A stretch of 6,005 nucleotides of DNA from positions 1 to 6,005 of the forward strand of contig PEWI01000177.1 of the NCBI GenBank assembly GCA_002779555.1, given 5' to 3'. A program made the position numbers and the translations under genes. This document shows positions 4,267-6,005 of the stretch, piece by piece (the first letter of the stretch is position 1; each line of letters starts with the position of its first letter). The stretch is from Candidatus Bathyarchaeota archaeon CG07_land_8_20_14_0_80_47_9 (GTDB taxonomy: Archaea; Thermoproteota; Bathyarchaeia; Bathyarchaeales; Bathycorpusculaceae). The notes beneath the pieces are model-generated. The model had not been told where the DNA came from. It did not search any database and saw only the letters and a list, made by a program, of their open reading frames with translations.

Positions 4267-5967
4267 ATGCCTACAATTGACATTGACTACGCAGAGTTTG
4301 AGAAGCTGCTGGGATTTGAATTACACAGAGATATGGGGAAGGTCAATGAGGTTTTAGAGTTTGTGAAGGGCGAGGTCAAGCTCTGGGACGAGAAGGCCGG
4401 TGTCATGAGTGTTGAGATCAAGGATACCAGTCGTCCTGACGTCTGGAACATCGAAGGCTTGGCGAGAACCTTGCGTGGTTTCATGGGCTTGGAAACGGGC
4501 TTAAGAGAGTACAAGGTTGGCAAGCCGATAGTTGAGATACACGTTGACCCTAGACTCGAAAACATTCGTCCGTACATTGGTTGCTCGGTAATCAAGGATG
4601 TTAGGCTGTCGGACCCGATTATTCGCGGATTCATGCACATGCAGGACAAGCTTGACCAGTCTTACGGCAGGAACAGACAGCGAACATCGATAGGCCTGTA
4701 CGATTTTGACTTGATAAAATCGCCGCTTACGTATGGGGTTGCGAAGCCGACTGAAATGAGTTTCGTTCCGCTGGGTTTCGAGGAGAAGATGAATCTAAAG
4801 CAGATTCTGCAGAAACATCCGAAGGGCATAGAATACGGGCACGTCGTGAACAAGCATCCAGTTTATCCGATTCTGTTAGACGCTGAGAGGAAAGTGCTTT
4901 CGTTTCCGCCTGTGATCAACTCGAACGATCTGGGCAAGATAACAGATCAGGCGAGGAACGTGCTTGTCGAGGTCACGGGGACCATGAACGAGACCGTACT
5001 CAACACAGTGAAGATTGTTACGTTGTCGCTGATCGACCGCGGCGGGAAGGCTTTCGCTGCTAAGGTGCATTATCCGAAGGAAAAGGCTCCTGTTGTGACG
5101 CCGAACTTTGAAGTTGGAAGCATGGACTTGGATGTTGAATATGTGAACAAGGTTTCAGGTTTGCGGTTTACAGCCAACCAGATTGCCGAGTTGCTACCGA
5201 AAGCAGGTTACCGCGCTGAGAAGGTGGACGGTGACCGTGTGAGAGTGTATGTTCCATGTTACAGGGTTGACGTCATGCATCCTGTTGACTTGGTTGAGGA
5301 CGTTACGATAGCATATGGATACAACAACATCAAACCTTTGTGGCGTAGACTGCCGACGACGGGCGGAATGAGGCCGGAACAGGCACTGCTGGACGTGGCG
5401 AGAGAGTTGATGGTCGGGCTAGGTTTCCAAGAAGTCTTGACCTACACGCTGACGAACCCTGAAAACCTGTTCGCCAAGATGAATGTCAAGAGGGGGAAGG
5501 TTGTTGAACTTGCGAATCCGAAGGTTCAGACGTTGACCTGCTTGAGGAACTGGCTTCTGCCGAGCCTTATGGAAGTCCTGAGCAATAACCTGTCAGTTGA
5601 GTATCCGCAGAGAATCTTCGAGCTCGGCAAGGTTACACTGCTGGATGACAAGAAAGAAACCATGACTAGGGATGAAGATTGGCTGGCGGCAGTTGTCTCA
5701 CATGCGAACGCAAGCTTCAGCGAAATCAAGTCAGATTTGGATGCGTTCTTCATGAACCTTGGCTTGAAATGGCAAATCAAAGAAGCAAAACATCCAAGCT
5801 TCATTGAAGGAAGAACGGGGACAGCCATCGTTGAAGGAACAAACGTAGGAATACTGGGCGAAATAAACCCTCAAGTCTTGACAAGATGGAAACTGGAAAA
5901 CCCAGCAGCAGCATTCGAACTAAACATGCAAAAGATAGCCAAGACCAAACACAAACCAATAGCTTAA
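4267..5967 (+). CDS. pheT: Phenylalanyl-tRNA synthetase beta subunit (archaeal type)
   Basis: The beta subunit partners PheS in the (alpha-beta)2 enzyme and carries the editing and structural domains. At 566 residues it has the short archaeal/eukaryotic length, without the bacterial N-terminal tRNA-binding (EMAP-like) extension and without a C-terminal anticodon-binding domain. Visible order: an N-terminal domain starting MPTIDIDYAEFEKLLG with the family segment IKDTSRPDVWNIEGLARTLR (51-70); the B3/B4 editing region, about 100-270, including VVNKHPVYPILLDAERKVLS (193-212) and FPPVINSNDLGKIT (213-226); the B5 domain, about 285-355, with YVPCYRVDVMHPVDLVEDV (328-346), whose acidic residues are typical of this domain; and the catalytic-like core, about 370-560, with NPKVQTLTCLRNWLLPSLME (417-436) and GEINPQVLTRWKLENPAAAF (531-550). 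The frame is intact and ends TAA. It is translationally coupled to pheS. Confidence 0.97.
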   Translation: MPTIDIDYAEFEKLLGFELHRDMGKVNEVLEFVKGEVKLWDEKAGVMSVEIKDTSRPDVWNIEGLARTLRGFMGLETGLREYKVGKPIVEIHVDPRLENIRPYIGCSVIKDVRLSDPIIRGFMHMQDKLDQSYGRNRQRTSIGLYDFDLIKSPLTYGVAKPTEMSFVPLGFEEKMNLKQILQKHPKGIEYGHVVNKHPVYPILLDAERKVLSFPPVINSNDLGKITDQARNVLVEVTGTMNETVLNTVKIVTLSLIDRGGKAFAAKVHYPKEKAPVVTPNFEVGSMDLDVEYVNKVSGLRFTANQIAELLPKAGYRAEKVDGDRVRVYVPCYRVDVMHPVDLVEDVTIAYGYNNIKPLWRRLPTTGGMRPEQALLDVARELMVGLGFQEVLTYTLTNPENLFAKMNVKRGKVVELANPKVQTLTCLRNWLLPSLMEVLSNNLSVEYPQRIFELGKVTLLDDKKETMTRDEDWLAAVVSHANASFSEIKSDLDAFFMNLGLKWQIKEAKHPSFIEGRTGTAIVEGTNVGILGEINPQVLTRWKLENPAAAFELNMQKIAKTKHKPIA

Positions 5968-5974
5968 CATTATT

Positions 5975-6005
5975 ATGGGAAAAATAAGGCTGATTCCGCA
6001 GTACA
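5975..6005 (+). CDS. Possible start of a further gene (runs off right edge)
   Basis: An ATG at 5975, 7 nt after the pheT stop, opens a frame reading MGKIRLIPQY to the window edge with no stop. The short spacing would fit a third gene in the pheST operon. However, there are only ten codons and no Shine-Dalgarno in the intervening CATTATT, so this may be chance. No product can be proposed. Confidence 0.25.
   Translation, partial: MGKIRLIPQY

Noticed and set aside
4287..4649. 120-codon minus-strand frame inside pheT
   Set aside because: It lies wholly opposite conserved pheT codons, its peptide is serine/proline-rich with no recognisable domain, and it has no promoter or ribosome site. It is a shadow of pheT.
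5526..5828. 100-codon minus-strand frame inside pheT
   Set aside because: Also fully opposite conserved PheRS beta sequence and without a recognisable protein pattern.
1..6005. CRISPR array, insertion sequence, defence or other novel gene system
   Set aside because: No regular spaced repeats, transposase, terminal inverted repeats or unrecognised gene cluster; nearly all coding sequence is accounted for by familiar housekeeping families.

Overview
The window looks like a chromosomal stretch of an uncultured archaeon. The tRNA synthetases are of the archaeal/eukaryotic type: a TrpRS with an N-terminal VTPWEV segment, and a PheRS whose alpha subunit has N-terminal winged-helix repeats and whose beta subunit is the short form of about 566 residues. 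Intergenic regions carry AT-rich archaeal TATA/BRE-like boxes rather than bacterial -35/-10 pairs. GC content is moderate. The style suggests a Bathyarchaeia/TACK-like lineage, but that placement is inference from general resemblance and was not tested.

Layout, left to right. Positions 1-106 (minus) hold the N-terminus of a secreted or membrane-anchored protein that runs off the left edge, with a good TATA-like promoter at 175-182. Positions 250-813 (minus) encode a flavin reductase-like FMN-binding split-barrel protein. It follows, in what looks like a two-gene operon, the tryptophanyl-tRNA synthetase gene trpS (828-1973, minus). A 90-bp divergent intergenic region (1974-2063) with a TATA-like box for each direction and a short inverted repeat separates trpS from a small SCP2-like gene (2064-2522, plus). 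A 230-bp intergenic region (2523-2752) holds a T-rich candidate terminator and two TATA-like boxes. It leads into the pheS-pheT operon (2753-5967, plus), whose genes are 2 bp apart with a strong Shine-Dalgarno for pheT inside the end of pheS. The last 31 bases may open another reading frame.

Functionally the window is dominated by translation: two aromatic-amino-acid tRNA synthetases (Trp, and both subunits of Phe) sit in a divergent arrangement around a putative lipid-binding protein, with an oxidoreductase-like flavoprotein behind trpS. All complete genes appear intact. I see no mobile element, CRISPR array, rRNA or tRNA, and no convincing novel system. The points worth a second look are start-site and promoter conflicts, the inverted repeat in the divergent region, and possible small transcripts in the intergenic gaps.
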